Below are positions 43,604 through 44,972 of a stretch of 44,972 nucleotides of DNA, piece by piece (positions within the stretch are counted from its first letter, which is position 1; each line of letters begins with the position of its first letter). The notes under the pieces are model-generated. The model saw nothing but the letters and a program-made list of their open reading frames with translations. It was not told where the DNA came from and did no database searches. The position numbers and the translations under genes are program-made. The DNA is from JBDRGC01 sp043818215 (GTDB taxonomy: Bacteria > Chloroflexota > Anaerolineae > Anaerolineales > UBA11858), in the NCBI GenBank assembly GCA_043818215.1, contig JBDRGC010000189.1, positions 1 through 44,972 on the forward strand. The letters are read 5' to 3'.

Positions 43604-43830
43604 CTCTTTCTAAGCCCCCGCAGTGTCACACCGGCGATGATTATGGTGACAATTAATATCGCGCCGATTATCAGGCCAAAAGTTGGACTCCCTGGGCCAG
43701 GGATCGGTACGAGCATAGAATCAGCCGGGTTTGCACCTGGTGATACCGCCGCGGCTATGCTGATCCATAGACCGACCAACACAATGAAAATGAATACGAA
43801 ATTGAGCCAACGCGGGAGATTTGGTTTCAT
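43600..43830 (-). CDS. Small membrane protein
   Basis: 76 aa from the ATG at 43830 (MKPNLPRWLN). A start at 43881 (MNEFGIF), overlapping the dehydrogenase stop, is also possible and would give 93 aa; neither has a clear Shine-Dalgarno. Two membrane helices: WLNFVFIFIVLVGLWISIAA and FGLIIGAILIVTIIIAGVTL, with a Pro/Gly-rich outer loop between. Ends RGLRKS. Function unknown. Probably cotranscribed with the short-chain dehydrogenase. Confidence 0.65.
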   Translation of the reverse strand: MKPNLPRWLNFVFIFIVLVGLWISIAAAVSPGANPADSMLVPIPGPGSPTFGLIIGAILIVTIIIAGVTLRGLRKS

Positions 43831-43873
43831 AGAGTTGATTAAACCACAGTGCGCAAAATCGAATATACCAAAT

Positions 43874-44671
43874 TCATTCATATTGCGTGCAGGCTTCGTA
43901 CAACGCCTCCACCGTATCCCTATCCTCCCCAAACCGACACCTGGACTCACGCAAATGCTCATAGTACTTCCCGGTCACCTGCCCGCCGATGGGTTCCGTT
44001 GCCAGCCACACGGGAGTCTCGGCCCCTTGGTCGGGGGAGGCGTGGCCGCCGAAGCCCAGGTTGTTGCTCAGTTGCGAGTTCACATCACCTGGGTGGCAGA
44101 CGTTGACCGTGACCCCGTGGGGTTTTAGCCGTTCGGCAAAGGCCACTGTCAGCATCCGGTTGGCCTGCTTGGACTGGCGGTAGGCCGTTCCATTGCTGTA
44201 TCGGCGGCGCTTGAACTCCAGATCGTTGAGGTCGAGGTCCCCGGCCCAATAGCTGGCAACATTAACCACCCGCGACGGTGCCGAGAGTATTAGATGTTCG
44301 CTGAATGCTTGCATCATCCAGAAATAACCTAACACATTGGTCGCCAATTGCAACTCGATGCCCTCGGGCGTTTCCTGGCGCGCCCGCGGAGTCACGGCGG
44401 CATTGTTGACCAGCACGTGCAGCGAGCCACGCCAGCGGTCCGCCAGGGCGTAGATTTCAGCGCGGCGGGAGAGATCAGCCAACTCGTAGCCGACACTTGT
44501 GTTACCCGTGGCCTGAATGATTTCTCGGACACTTCGTTTGGCTTTCGTCTCGTCACGTGCAACGATGACAATTTGGTACCCCTGCGCCGCGATTTGCCGG
44601 GCGATAGCTTTGCCGATGGCCCCCGTTGCGCCGGTCACGAGAGCAACTTTGGTTTCGCTTGGATTAGACAT
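43874..44671 (-). CDS. Short-chain dehydrogenase/reductase
   Basis: Encodes 265 aa. NAD(P)-binding TGATGAIG (about 14-21), NNAAVTPRAR (about 88-97), catalytic Ser in VVNVASYW and YRQSK (YxxxK, about 164-168). It resembles the retinol dehydrogenase/WW-domain oxidoreductase-like SDR branch. Substrate unknown. Arg after the cofactor loop (VARDETKAK) suggests NADPH. First gene of a short minus-strand unit. Confidence 0.88.
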   Translation of the reverse strand: MSNPSETKVALVTGATGAIGKAIARQIAAQGYQIVIVARDETKAKRSVREIIQATGNTSVGYELADLSRRAEIYALADRWRGSLHVLVNNAAVTPRARQETPEGIELQLATNVLGYFWMMQAFSEHLILSAPSRVVNVASYWAGDLDLNDLEFKRRRYSNGTAYRQSKQANRMLTVAFAERLKPHGVTVNVCHPGDVNSQLSNNLGFGGHASPDQGAETPVWLATEPIGGQVTGKYYEHLRESRCRFGEDRDTVEALYEACTQYE

Positions 44672-44705
44672 AGTGCGACCTCCTGCCGCGAAATGATTTG
44701 AAATA

Positions 44706-44757
44706 CCTTCCAGGTTTTCGCGAGGTGCTTGAAAAGGTTGGTGGAAATCTGGAAGGT
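44706..44757. repeat. Decayed ACCTTCCAGG palindrome
   Basis: ACCTTCCAGGTTTTCGCGAG ... GGAAATCTGGAAGGT: same family as the REP-like units at 26000-27031 but with a longer, imperfect loop. It lies upstream of the dehydrogenase. Confidence 0.6.
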
Positions 44758-44869
44758 CTGGTACTAAAACCCTGCGCTCTTTGCGTGCTCTGCGGTAATA
44801 AAATTGAATGATAGCACAATTTCAACGCCTCAACGCACACGTGACATTTTGCATCTGTCAGCCCAAAGT

Positions 44870-44972
44870 AGAGATGTCCTGTTTCTCCCAAGTTAAAATG
44901 TCCTGTTTTCAGATTTTCAAACCAAGAAAAAAGGACAGAGGAAAAATGGACGAACTACTAACAATGAGCAAA
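44870..44972 (+). mobile_element. Left end of an insertion sequence, cut by window edge
   Basis: Two direct copies of ATGTCCTGTTT (44873-44883 and 44898-44908) precede a small open frame with GAGGAAAA upstream. The arrangement resembles the left end of ISNCY-type elements. The right end is outside the window. Confidence 0.5.
44946..44972 (+). CDS. Start of probable transposase (partial)
   Basis: ATG with GAGG about 5 nt upstream; only MDELLTMSK is visible before the window ends. This N-terminus is like those of ISNCY-family transposases, from memory. Nine residues cannot prove it. Confidence 0.45.

Overview
The window looks like a chromosomal segment of a Chloroflexota bacterium, probably Anaerolineae-like, of moderately high GC. 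The signs are several large secreted proteins ending in the tail IYLPLV(R/Q/L)R, a binding lipoprotein with a Val/Glu-rich linker behind its lipobox, a GYDLTWWTVD-type mini secreted protein, CSLREA and thrombospondin-3 proteins, and a heavy load of dispersed palindromic and low-complexity repeats. The lineage call is from memory of such proteins, not from a search.

Region 1 (1-13.1 kb, minus strand) holds secreted proteins: an NHL-like propeller, a GVYG-repeat protein, a 97-aa mini-protein and a zincin/TolB-like protein. It ends with a 1464-aa M4 metalloprotease bracketed by two paralogous small proteins of 73 and 75 aa. Three genes share near-identical 3' ends, and two share identical leaders and signal peptides.

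Region 2 (13.4-18.4 kb) has an AAA/DUF4143 ATPase and a 1198-aa BTAD-ATPase-TPR-HTH regulator, which converge.

Region 3 (18.4-24.2 kb) is the most interesting. A compact cluster contains an XRE/MmyB-like regulator, two abutting 22-bp operator repeats, a radical SAM/SPASM maturase, a 27-aa precursor ending CGGGC behind the strongest Shine-Dalgarno of the window, and an MFS exporter. The cluster sits where the middle of a D-2-hydroxyacid dehydrogenase gene should be: that gene's N- and C-terminal remnants flank the insert. Two MITEs with 6-bp target duplications lie just outside. I read this as an undescribed RiPP system on a transferred island.

Region 4 (24.2-42.3 kb, mostly minus strand) is a carbohydrate/compatible-solute locus: glycerate 2-kinase, a GH13_18 phosphorylase (probably glucosylglycerate phosphorylase), a GT4 transferase, GH130, a 2H phosphoesterase, a GH38 alpha-mannosidase, an ABC sugar importer and a LacI regulator with its own operator/promoter. 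Together they suggest uptake and breakdown of a mannosyl/glucosyl-glycerate solute. The sugar would be removed by GH38/GH130, glucosylglycerate phosphorolysed, and glycerate phosphorylated by the kinase. The dehydrogenase broken in region 3 probably belonged to this glycerate metabolism. A vapBC-type toxin-antitoxin pair sits inside the region. The glycerate kinase and the mannosidase both carry in-frame insertions of dispersed DNA repeats.

Region 5 (42.3 kb to the end) has a YedK/HMCES-type protein, tRNA-Pro(CGG), the SRP RNA, a small membrane protein, a short-chain dehydrogenase and the left end of an insertion sequence cut off by the window edge.
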